The notes below the pieces were generated by a model. The model made no database searches and was not told where the DNA came from. It saw nothing but the letters and a program-made list of their open reading frames with translations. DNA of 12,222 nt from Baffinella frigidus. Taxonomy: Eukaryota > Cryptophyceae > Cryptomonadales > Baffinellaceae. Shown piece by piece: positions 5,576 to 12,055 of this stretch (positions within the stretch are counted from its first letter, which is position 1; each line of letters opens with the position of its first letter). A program made the translations under genes and the position numbers. The stretch covers positions 47,578 to 59,799 of the forward strand of contig MU647323.1 of NCBI GenBank assembly GCA_026770585.1. The letters run 5' to 3'.

Positions 5576-6190
5576 CTACACACTGAAGAAGGTGGTTCTG
5601 AACCTGCCCTCCTCCTGCACGCGCACCACCTCCGGGGCAGCCTTGATGAACGTAGTCATCTTCTTGAACCCGGCCTCCTTGTACACGTTCGTGATCTGTG
5701 CGTGAAAAGAAGTGAGTCTACTTGCTGCTCTCAAAAATCTGTTAGTCAACTTGCTGCGAGGTTTCCGATGGTGCGACTGTGAGGAAGCTCGCACCTGGGA
5801 GCCGTGAGTCTTGTGCCACTTTGTTGCGAAGCGATTATGCTCAATCCCCTCCGGGTGGCCCGCAAGAACCTGGTTCAGGTTTCAGGGTTTAGGGTTTAGG
5901 GTTTAGGGTTCAGAGTTCAGGGTTTAGGGTGTAGTGTTTAGGGTTTAGGGTTTAGGGTTTAGGGTTTAGGGTTTAGGGTTTAGGGTTTAGGGTTTAGGAA
6001 AAAATCGAGGCACCTGCTTGATCTTGGCCTTGTTGTCCTCCGAGATGGCATGCTCTATTTCGACACGCGCGGCGACACGCGCGGGATTGCCCGGCGCGTT
6101 GTGCGTGGGGGTGGAGAGCGTCTCGGCAGCTGGGGCAGCCTTGGCTGCCTCCGCAGGGGGGTCGGTCTGCGTGCCAGCTTGCGCCGTCTC
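5576..6190 (-). CDS. Two 3' exons of a minus-strand gene, possible LOTUS/OST-HTH-like C terminus
   Basis: Reading leftwards: exon 6190-6014 (59 codons, acceptor ACGCGCAG, donor CAG/GTGCCT), then exon 5695-5576 (39 codons plus TAG, acceptor TTTTCACGCACAG). Both are phase 0. The first exon is Ala/Pro-rich with GTQTDPP and ends EDNKAKIKQ. The second reads VYKEAGFKKMTTFIKAAPEV and then RFRTTFFSV, a basic, aromatic pattern that weakly recalls OST-HTH/LOTUS or another winged-helix fold; I do not claim the family firmly. The intron (5696-6013) holds a telomere-like tract. The exons probably complete the coiled-coil gene at 6604-7526: an in-frame CAG/GC donor at 6673 joins EEELQRAQ to ETAQAGTQTD at phase 0. 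A family-1 foldback element abuts the stop codon. Confidence 0.65.
5879..5997 (-). repeat. Telomere-type TTTAGGG tract in intron
   Basis: Mostly perfect TTTAGGG units on the + strand, so CCCTAAA in the sense of the minus-strand gene. It lies between the two 3' exons and ends 17 bases before the donor at 6013. Confidence 0.97.
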
Positions 6191-6198
6191 CTGCGCGT

Positions 6199-6300
6199 TT
6201 AGGGTTCAGGGTTCATGGCTTAGGGTTGAGGGTGCAGGGTTGATGGTTAAGGGTTGAGGGTTTAAGGCTTAGGGTTGAGGGTTGAGGGTTGAGGGTTGAG
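6199..6300 (-). repeat. Degenerate telomere-like tract
   Basis: GGGTTCA/GGGTTGA heptamers (CCCTCAA in gene sense), immediately upstream of the acceptor of exon 6190-6014. It occupies the pyrimidine-tract position. Confidence 0.93.
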
Positions 6301-6407
6301 GAGAAACACGCGACCACCCACCCATGAGAAAACACGCGATCGCTTACAAGGGCTACTCGAAACCAAGGAGACGCACCACTCCTACGGTGCTCATATGCTC
6401 ATATGCT

Positions 6408-6556
6408 GTAGGACCATAAGGCGGTGCGTGCCCTTAATTATGAAAAAAACTCTGTAGCAGCCCCGGCTACATCAGTTCTAGCCGCACGGGGGGAGGGTCC
6501 GCGCCTGCGCCCTGTGCAGCTCCTCCTCCCTGGCGCAAAGGCTCTCCCTGAGGTTG
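6408..6556 (-). repeat. Tandem duplicate of coiled-coil exon end and flank
   Basis: Matches 6577-6725 at a shift of about 169 bp, with numerous substitutions. It includes a second version of the exon end (AREEELHRAQ with CAG/GCGC) and downstream sequence. In the frame that keeps the coil it has no clean acceptor, so it is probably an intronic duplicate. Confidence 0.8.
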
Positions 6557-6576
6557 GCTCCTGGTACTAGCCCTAC

Positions 6577-6725
6577 TGTAGGACCATACGGCGTTGCGTG
6601 TCCTTAATTTTGAGTAACCCCGGTAGCAGCCCTGGCTAGATCAGTTCTAGCCGCACGGGGGGGGGTCCGCGCCTGCGCCCGCTGCAGCTCCTCCTCCCGG
6701 GCGTAGAGCCTCTTGCGGAGGTCGG
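6577..6725 (-). repeat. Tandem duplicate partner (functional exon copy)
   Basis: Partner of 6408-6556. Contains the end of the coiled-coil exon and what is either its 3' end or the beginning of the next intron. This copy keeps the open frame. Confidence 0.8.
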
Positions 6726-7526
6726 CGCTCTCCGCCCCCGCCAGCTCCGCACTCCAGTCGTCTCTATCGAGGCCGATCTGCGTCTGAAGCGACCTGCTTT
6801 CGGGTTTGCGGTTTGGGGTTCGGGGTTTGCGGTTTGGGGTTTGGGGTTTGCGGTTTGCGGTTCGGGGTTTCGGGGCCGCAGCAACCTGAGCGCCAGGTCG
6901 CTCTGTCGCTTCCCCTCCTCCTCCGCCTCGGCTCTCCTCTCCATCGCGCGAACGCTCTCCCTCGCCTCCTTCAGCGTGATGACGAGCCCACGGGAATGCC
7001 GCAGCAGAATATCTTCCCTCCCCTGCGCCTTCTCCTGCGCGGCGGCAAGCTCGCATCGCACGGCCTCCGTGCGCTTGTTCGCAGCGTCCAGCTGGGCGCG
7101 GCTCACAGCCTGCCAGCTTTCCGTCCCTGCCATCAACCTCCCCTCTCTGGCGCGCCAGCAGGACAGCTGTTTGTTCACCCGCTCGAGCTCCGTCCTGAGC
7201 GTGTCCTCGGCCTGAGCCTGCGCCAGGATCTTCTCGGACGCGGCGGCGAGCTCGCTGCGCCCCGCTGCGGCGCGCTCGTTCTCAGACCGGGCCTGGTCCC
7301 AGCACTTGGCCCATTTCTGCTTGACCCACACGATGTCATTCTCTTTGTCCTCGTCCGGTTCCTGCGCCCGCTTCCCGGCCTTCTGCGGCGCGCTGGTCCC
7401 CGCGTTAGCTCCGGACGCACCGGCCTTCGGCTTTGCGAGCGTCGGCTGGAGCGCAGCCCGCTTCGTCTGAGGGTTGCTCGCAAGTTTGTCGTCGGCATCG
7501 AAGCAGGTTTGCTTCACCCGCACCAT
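6604..7526 (-). CDS. Coiled-coil protein, N-terminal exons
   Basis: ATG at 7526-7524, with an in-frame TGA two codons upstream. Exon 7526-6886 (213 codons plus AG) joins exon 6793-6604 across a 92-bp intron (GTTGCT...GCAG) made of AACCCCA-type heptamers. The join restores Arg and keeps the helical pattern (LALR/SLQTQIGL). Residues 1-60 are polar and disordered-looking (Ala/Lys/Pro-rich, EPDEDKEND). About 65-255 is Glu/Ala/Arg/Gln-rich with heptad-like spacing (ELERVNKQL, AQLDAANKRTEA, AREEELQRAQ), i.e. a long coiled coil. As read, it ends at TAA 6606-6604 after 276 residues. Alternatively CAG/GC at 6673 splices to exon 6190-6014, giving ~350 residues with the C terminus at 5576. Intron retention would change the frame and add NPxPQTA repeats. 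Family not recognised. Confidence 0.75.
6794..6885 (-). repeat. Heptamer minisatellite forming a whole intron
   Basis: About ten AACCCCA/AACCGCA/AACCCCG heptamers (gene sense) make up nearly all of a 92-bp inferred intron. Only GTTGCTGCGG at the donor end and AAAGCAG at the acceptor are non-repeat. Confidence 0.85.
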
Positions 7527-8247
7527 GATTCACGATGCGCCGGGCACGTCTGCCCCAGGGAAGTGTTTCCCGGCGAAGCGCGGCCAGAACAGGAGCGGGG
7601 CACGCTTGGGGTGGAGAAAGATGTGAGTAGAGTGGTCCCCTCGCGAAGCCGAAGGCCGTTGCGTCCGGAGGTACGATCTTGGAGTTTTAGCGAATTCAAA
7701 AAGGCGTGGAAGACTCCTAAGTCAACTGTCAACTTCTGCCAAAGCAGAGTGGCTTTACAAACGCCGTCAACTTAGACCCTTGAAAGTGACTTAAGCAAAC
7801 CCCCAACCCTAACCCTAAACCCCTAACCCTAAACCCTGAACCCCAAACCCCAAACCCCAAACCCCAAACCCCAAACCCCAAACCCCAAACCCCAAACCCC
7901 AAACCCCATCTCTGTTTTTTCTCAGAGGAATCGGTGTGCGTACAGTACAATAAATACATCACAGACGAGTGTGGGCGCTCGGCGCGTGCACTGATTGCAC
8001 GGCAAGTATCGGATGATATCCATGACCGTGAATTCCAGGCTGGGCGCTCGCCAGACGGTGCTTCCCCAAACCCCAAACCCCAAACCCCAAACCCCAAACC
8101 CCAAACCCCAAACCCCAAACCCTAAACCGTGCGAGAAAAGGGGGCTCGGTCGGATCCGGATGGGTCGGGTCGAGGAGCTCATTCGTAGATTACTCCCAAC
8201 TCCTCAAGAGTGAGGTGGGCTGTGGCCTTCGATGTGAGTGTAAATAA
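7525..8247 (+). CDS. Tentative four-exon small protein, unknown
   Basis: ATG 7525-7527 overlaps the ATG of the divergent coiled-coil gene. Model: 7525-7622 (MIHDAPGTSAPGKCFPAKRG..., strong donor GTGAGT), 7722-7785 (acceptor CTAAG, donor GTGACT), 7928-8057 (VQYNKYITDECGRSARALIA, acceptor TCTCAGAG, donor GTGCTT), 8141-8247 (acceptor GAAAAG, TAA stop). Phases are compatible throughout, total about 132 residues. The third exon is the best supported: it sits between a TTTTTTCTCAG acceptor and a heptamer intron. Exon 2 and the last frame are weak. Another last frame ends RVEELIRRLLPTPQE at TGA 8211-8213. Without splicing, exon 1 alone ends at TGA 7624-7626. AATAAA follows at 8243. No family recognised. 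Confidence 0.4.
7798..7909 (+). repeat. Telomere-like CCCTAAA/CCCCAAA tract
   Basis: Starts with CCCTAAC/CCCTAAA units and becomes a pure CCCCAAA array. It ends 16 bases before the TTTTTTCTCAG acceptor. C-rich strand sense for the tentative gene. Confidence 0.96.
8058..8140 (+). repeat. CCCCAAA array forming a short intron
   Basis: GTGCTT, then about nine CCCCAAA heptamers (8064-8128), then CGTGCGAGAAAAG. It resembles the 92-bp heptamer intron of the neighbouring gene. Called an intron by inference. Confidence 0.7.
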
Positions 8248-8340
8248 AAGCACCAAAGCACCGAAGATTTCTCGAAATGGCAACTCTTAGAGTTTGGAAA
8301 TTTAGAGGGTTTTCGACCCCAGAAAGGTGTCAACTAATGA
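8248..8340. other. Short intergenic stretch
   Basis: AT-richer sequence between the tentative gene and the family-3 repeat. Nothing recognised apart from the AATAAA at its left edge. Confidence 0.4.
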
Positions 8341-9034
8341 GAGACCCGCTTTAGACAGTCAGGTCGGTGTCGCCTGCTTACACCACCTGCCTGGGTGTAG
8401 GCAGTTTAAACTGGCCTTTCTACAGAACAATTTCCGGTGTCCGCCTATGTTGGGAGCTCGAAGAACCTCAAGGACCTAAAGGAACTGGCGGTGCCGACCT
8501 TAAGCTTTGCGACGGCATGGGCTTGGCAAACCACTCGAGAATGCTAGAGGGGCCTATTTATATGTGGGGTTGTAAATATTTGTACCAGGATAAGGTATTC
8601 CAACTTCGTGACTGGACAATATATGGCTAGTAACGTGACCAATCAACGAAAGTTACTACACAAATGCCCACTTTTAAAAGCGCAGAGGTTTTACATAGGC
8701 CCCTCTAGCGTTCTCGTGTGGAAATGGCGAATCCTCTCTAATGAACCAAAACGCTCAGAATTGTACAGCCGGTTTTGTGAGCGGCCTGAACCGAAAAAGC
8801 GGCATCTCAAGAATTTTAGCTGGCCGGAAATCCTGATATTTTCCCCTAGGGCTAAATTTTTAAATGGGCTCGCCTCAACCCCTTGCCGCACTGGAGGGGT
8901 ACAGGGGTACCTCGCTCATAAGAAACCGCTACCCCCTAGGACCCTACAGTAGACATATGCCTAGGGCCCTATGGTGGTCCTAGGGGGGGGGCGGTTTCTT
9001 ATGAGCGAGGTACCCCTGTAGTGTAAAGCGTGTG
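8341..9034 (+). repeat. Family 3 repeat, copy A, interrupted
   Basis: From GAGACCCGCTTTAG to GTGTAAAGCGTGTG. Homologous in reverse to 9818-10361 and partly to 3895-3962. It is interrupted by a family-1 element (8900-9020) and has about 31 extra bases near 8525-8555. It contains a CCAAT motif (near 8639) and a TATTTATA stretch (8564). No terminal inverted repeat or protein was found. It may be a non-autonomous transposon or a regulatory repeat. Confidence 0.88.
8900..9020. mobile_element. Foldback element, family 1, with empty site in copy B
   Basis: 121-bp full copy inside family-3 copy A. The uninterrupted copy B reads (reverse complement) CACTGGAGGAGTAGTGTAAA. Here the same sequence is split at TA, with TA on both sides. 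This is direct evidence for insertion into TA with duplication. Confidence 0.95.
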
Positions 9035-9163
9035 GCGGTGAGGCGGGCCCGTACTGGAAACAGCCGTTTCTCCTCGACCCCTGGGGCCACTGCGTCGAAG
9101 CAGGTTTGGTGTCTAATAAGGTGTCTATCGCAAGCTGAGGCGGGCGCACGAGAGTGGTGAGAG

Positions 9164-9247
9164 TCTGGGGATACTACCACGTGTAGGATGACCGGAGTGA
9201 CTTTATCTGGGGATACTACCCCGTGTAGGATGACCGGAGTGACTTTA
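9164..9247. repeat. 42-bp tandem duplication
   Basis: Two units beginning TCTGGGGATACTACC, one difference. Lies in a stretch (9035-9305) with no other feature. Confidence 0.92.
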
Positions 9248-9305
9248 CACACGGTCACGTCAGCTATAAGAAGATATAAGCCCACGGCACGTGCGGTCCT
9301 GCCCT

Positions 9306-9431
9306 CCTCTCAGTGAAGCGGGTTGTGGAAGCGCTGGCGCCGCGTGGAAGCGCCAGTGCTGAGTGCCGGGGATGGACCACCGTAGGGCCCTATGGACCAC
9401 CGTAGGGCCCTATGGCTCCTTCACTGAGAGG
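9306..9431. repeat. Possible foldback element CCTCTCAGTGAAG
   Basis: 13-bp perfect terminal inverted repeats (9306-9318 and 9419-9431). Inside are a small hairpin (CGCTGGCG/CGCCAGTG) and a doubled 20-bp unit (GGACCACCGTAGGGCCCTAT) resembling the core of family 1. May be a separate short element. Confidence 0.6.
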
Positions 9432-9495
9432 GAAGCTCCGATGGCAAGTTTGCTGGGCCCGCCCATTAGTTCCTTCAGGTTTTGAGTGCTCCCGA

Positions 9496-9600
9496 CATCC
9501 CTGAAGTGGCCAGTAGGCTCATACGCCCTACCGTAGGGCCCTAGGACCTGCCTACAATCTCTTTGCGGTCAAATTTGACAGCATGGCCACTTGAGGGCTA
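9496..9600. mobile_element. Family 2 short inverted-repeat element, second copy
   Basis: 105 bp, reverse orientation relative to 5296-5400 and the same length. The TAGGCTCATACGCCCTACCG half is almost identical; the other half is more diverged. Ends CATCCCTGAAGTGGCCAG and TGGCCACTTGAGGGCTA. Confidence 0.85.
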
Positions 9601-9716
9601 TTAGGCGGTCGCCATGCCCTTCCGCGGAAAGACACGACAGACACTACCACGCCAGGGCACTCGAAACATCCACTTTGGACATCTTTCAAGGGAAATGCCT
9701 TGAATTCTTAAGTCAA

Positions 9717-9742
9717 CCGCGCCAGATCTGGATCTGGCGCGG
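9717..9742. repeat. Perfect 12-bp hairpin CCGCGCCAGATC
   Basis: Arms 9717-9728 and 9731-9742 with a 2-base spacer, next to a TAAGTCAA motif. Nothing else is recognised in 9601-9817. Confidence 0.8.
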
Positions 9743-9817
9743 ATAAGGCGTCGGTATCCCTCGATCAGCCTGGCGTGGGGGCTGATGCAGATAGATTCAA
9801 ATCTTTCAACCCTCCTA

Positions 9818-10361
9818 CACACGCTTTACACTACTCCTCCAGTGCGGAAAGGGGTTCAGGCGAGCCCATTCAAAAATTTAGCCCTAGGGGAAAATATCAG
9901 GATTTCCGGCCAGCTAAAATTCTTGAGATGTCGCTATTTCGGTTCAGGCCGCTCACAAAACCGGCTGTACAATTCTGAGCGTTTTGATTTATTAGAGAGG
10001 ATTCGCCGTTTCCACACGAGAACGCTAGAGGGGCCTATTTAAAACCTCTGCGCTTTTAAAAGTGGGCATTTGTGTAGTAACTTTCGTTGATTGGTCACGT
10101 TACTAGCCATATATTGGCCAGTCACGAAGTTGGAATACCTTATCCTGGTACAAATATTTACAACCCCACATATAAATAGGCCCATGCCGTCGCCAAGCTA
10201 AAGGTCGGCACCGCCAGTTCCTTTAGGTCCTTTAGGTTCTTCGAGCTCCCAACATAGGCGGACACCGGAAATTGTTCTGTATAAAGGCCAGTTTAAACTA
10301 CCTACACCAGGGCAGGTGGTGTAAGCAGGCGACTCCGCCCTGACTCACTAGAGCAGGTCTC
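9818..10361 (-). repeat. Family 3 repeat, copy B, uninterrupted
   Basis: Inverted relative to copy A, about 544 bp, without the family-1 insertion. Contains ATATAAATAGG (near 10170) and ATTGGTCA, the complement of a CCAAT box (near 10090). Together with copy A it forms an inverted pair separated by about 0.78 kb. Confidence 0.88.
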
Positions 10362-10375
10362 TAAGCGACAAGACA

Positions 10376-10520
10376 TACGACCCTATGGTAGGCAACCCGC
10401 AGGGTCATAGGGGGGTTCCCCTACGGATAAGGTAAAGGAAACTCGGGCACTTCCTGCGCGAAAATCCCTTCGTATTAGCCCTCTGTGTGGAGGGAATTTC
10501 CAGGTCGGAAAATGCGCTGT
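10376..10520. repeat. CACACAGCGGGC/CCTACGGATAAGG repeats, inverted copy
   Basis: CCCTATGG...CAGGGTCATAG core, GGGGTTCCCCTACGGATAAGG as at 2541-2561, then GCGCGAAAATCCCTTCGTAT followed by CTGTGTGG. Further GCTGTGTGG repeats follow at 10510-10545. Confidence 0.5.
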
Positions 10521-10837
10521 GTGGTGTATAATACCCGCTGTGTGGAGTACCGCGTTCGAGGGACCGCTTCACGCTAGGGAGAGAATTTCGTCGAAACCTT
10601 TAGGTCCATTGCGTCGAAACCTTTAGGTCCCAAGGTTTTAATTTCGCCCAACATATGCCAACGACACGCCCTTCCGTAGAAAGGACTGCAGAGAAAGCAT
10701 TTTTGCCAGAGGGCTCAGCAGCCCGCTCCACTCCAAACTGGTCAAAATAATCGGTCAGCCGGGTTCGTGCGTTCCTTTAGAAAGACCCTCTTTCAGTTTA
10801 CGGTGATCGCTTGCGAAACTCTGTGCAGAAGGACACA
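10521..10837. other. Upstream region of SAM gene
   Basis: Contains a 19-bp direct repeat CGTCGAAACCTTTAGGTCC at 10589-10607 and 10612-10630, and GCTGTGTGG repeats to about 10545. In-frame TAG at 10778. A CTGTGCAG at 10821-10828 could be an acceptor for an upstream non-coding exon. No promoter motif is clear. Confidence 0.5.
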
Positions 10838-12050
10838 ATGGCAGGTGCGATCCTTGCCTCAGCAGCACTCCGCCACGTACACGACGAGCCCAGGCACTCG
10901 GGGAACGAGAGCGAAATCGAGTCCCCCGAAGCCAAAGCCCCTCAACAAGAAACGCCTCCCGGGCCTCCGGAGATCGAATCGTGGGACAGCGGGGGTGTTG
11001 CGATGTGGCTGGAATCGCGGGGGCTCCCCCAGGATGTGGTGCGCGCGGCGCGGGAGGCGGACGTGGATGGGGCCACCTTGCTGGAGCTCACCCACGACGG
11101 CTGGGCGGAGCTGGGGCTGGCGTCCAAGGTGGCGCAGGCCAAGATCAGAGCTGCCGTTCGCCGAGTCAACCACCACCATGAGGTTTACGGTTTAGGTTTT
11201 AGGGATCGGGCTCTAGGCGCTAGGCGCTAGGCGCTAGGCTCTAGGCGCTAGGCGCTTGGGTGCAGGGGTGCAGTGCGGCCCCGGTTTCGTTCCGTGCCAC
11301 ACGCCAGAGCGTGAAACACTGATGCCGAGGTTGAGCTGCGTGATTCCACAACCCTAAACTAGAAAACCGCACAGCGGGCTACGAAGGGATTCTTGGCGGC
11401 CCAGCCACCGAGAATCGGATAGGATATCCGTGGGAACCTGAACCCGATCCCTTCGAAGACCGCTTGGTGGCCGTAAACCCTAAACCCTAAACCCTGAACC
11501 CTGAACCCTAACCACTAAACACTAAACCCTCAACCCTAAACCCTAAAGCGAAACCATAAGATCCAAAACCCAAAACCCGGCCTCGTGACCTAAGAGTTTA
11601 GGGCAACCCGATCCCTTCGAAGACCGCTGGGTGGCCCTAAACCCTAAACCCTCAATCCTGAACCCTGAACCCTAAACACTAAACACTAAACCCTAAACCC
11701 TCAACCCTAAAGCCTAAAGCGAAACCATAAAATACAAAACCCAAAAACCAAACCATGCACCCTAAACGCTCAGCCCCAACCCCCAACCCCCAACCCCTAA
11801 ACCCCAAACCACAAACCACAACCTCCAAATCCTAACCCCCCCCCCTCCCTCCCCACGTCCAGGGGGCGCCTCATGCCGCGGCGGGTGCAGGCGAGGGGGG
11901 GACTACCCGAAATTCGGGAACCAACCGAAATTCGGGAACTACCCGAAATTCGGGTACTGCTTCGGGTAGTGAGTACCCGAAGTCGACGGAGGACTTGGTG
12001 TATCCCCTGATCTGCAAGCGCACGCCCATTCGGGGCGCGGAGCACGCCAG
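10838..12050 (+). CDS. SAM-domain protein, 5' two exons, partial at 3' end
   Basis: Sterile alpha motif protein; SAM domains mediate protein or RNA binding, often by self-association. Start chosen at ATG 10838 (ACAATGG context); in-frame TAG at 10778. Exon 10838-11182 encodes 115 residues: a polar N terminus with Glu/Pro-rich stretch (to ~47) and a SAM domain (~48-111) with the hallmark WDSGGVAMWLESRGL, VDGATLLELTHDGWAELGL and a last helix AKIRAAVRRV. Donor GAG/GTTTAC, phase 0. The second exon 11863-12050 follows a strong pyrimidine tract (CCACGTCCAG): 62 codons open throughout, phase 0 in and 2 out, donor GCCAG/GTTTCC. It encodes a Gly/Thr-rich segment with three RNSGT repeats, then STEDLVYPLICKRTP, not recognised. 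The gene continues beyond the window. SAM is firm; the exon-2 join is inferred from phase and splice signals. Confidence 0.75.
11205..11260 (+). repeat. GGCGCTA heptamer array
   Basis: Seven or so units of TAGGCGC/TAGGCTC at the beginning of the SAM-gene intron, following GTTTAGGTTTTAGGG. The 7-bp period matches the telomere-like repeats but the sequence is different. Confidence 0.85.
11366..11417. repeat. CACAGCGGGCTACGAAGGGAT copy with hairpin
   Basis: Copy of the repeat seen at 333 and 511, running into a GATTCTTGGCGG/CCACCGAGAATC imperfect hairpin. Located in the SAM-gene intron. Confidence 0.5.
11441..11752 (+). repeat. 164-bp tandem duplication with telomere-like core
   Basis: Units starting AACCCGATCCCTTCGAAGAC at 11441 and 11605. 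Each includes CCCTAAA/CCCTGAA/CACTAAA heptamers and GCGAAACCATAA. The first has GGTGGCC/GTAAAC, a possible donor; the second has GGTGGCC/CTAAAC, where it is lost. C-rich strand is sense for the SAM gene. Confidence 0.85.
11755..11835 (+). repeat. Telomere-like degenerate tract before acceptor
   Basis: CCCCCAA/CCCCTAA/CCACAAA units leading into the C-rich pyrimidine tract of exon 11863. Confidence 0.85.
11906..11981. repeat. CCCGAAATTCGGG palindromes inside an exon
   Basis: Palindromes at 11906-11918, 11925-11936 (first base changed) and 11942-11954, spaced 18 bp, then TTCGGGTA-GTGAG-TACCCGAA (11961-11981). The 18-bp period equals six codons, so the frame stays open and encodes repeated RNSGT. 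Confidence 0.9.
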
Positions 12051-12055
12051 GTTTC

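Noticed and set aside
6813-7775. 320-residue plus-strand open frame opposite the coiled-coil gene
   Set aside because: It is the GC-rich antisense shadow of the coiled-coil exon and begins in the heptamer intron. The minus-strand reading has a coherent heptad pattern and splice sites.
7729-8182. Proteins with repeated GFGVWGLG
   Set aside because: Translations of the CCCCAAA arrays; no such family is real here.
9091-9108. Fragment of the coiled-coil exon start (TCGAAGCAGGTTTG) near 9094
   Set aside because: Only 14 bases match 7497-7511, with no extension on either side; may be chance.
8608-10042. Open frames of 66-114 residues in the family-3 repeats
   Set aside because: The two copies do not conserve a reading frame (indels and stops), and no domain is visible.
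10640-10837. Relic of a dinoflagellate spliced leader upstream of the SAM gene
   Set aside because: No match to the leader's TTTTGGCTCAAG end was seen here or elsewhere in the window.
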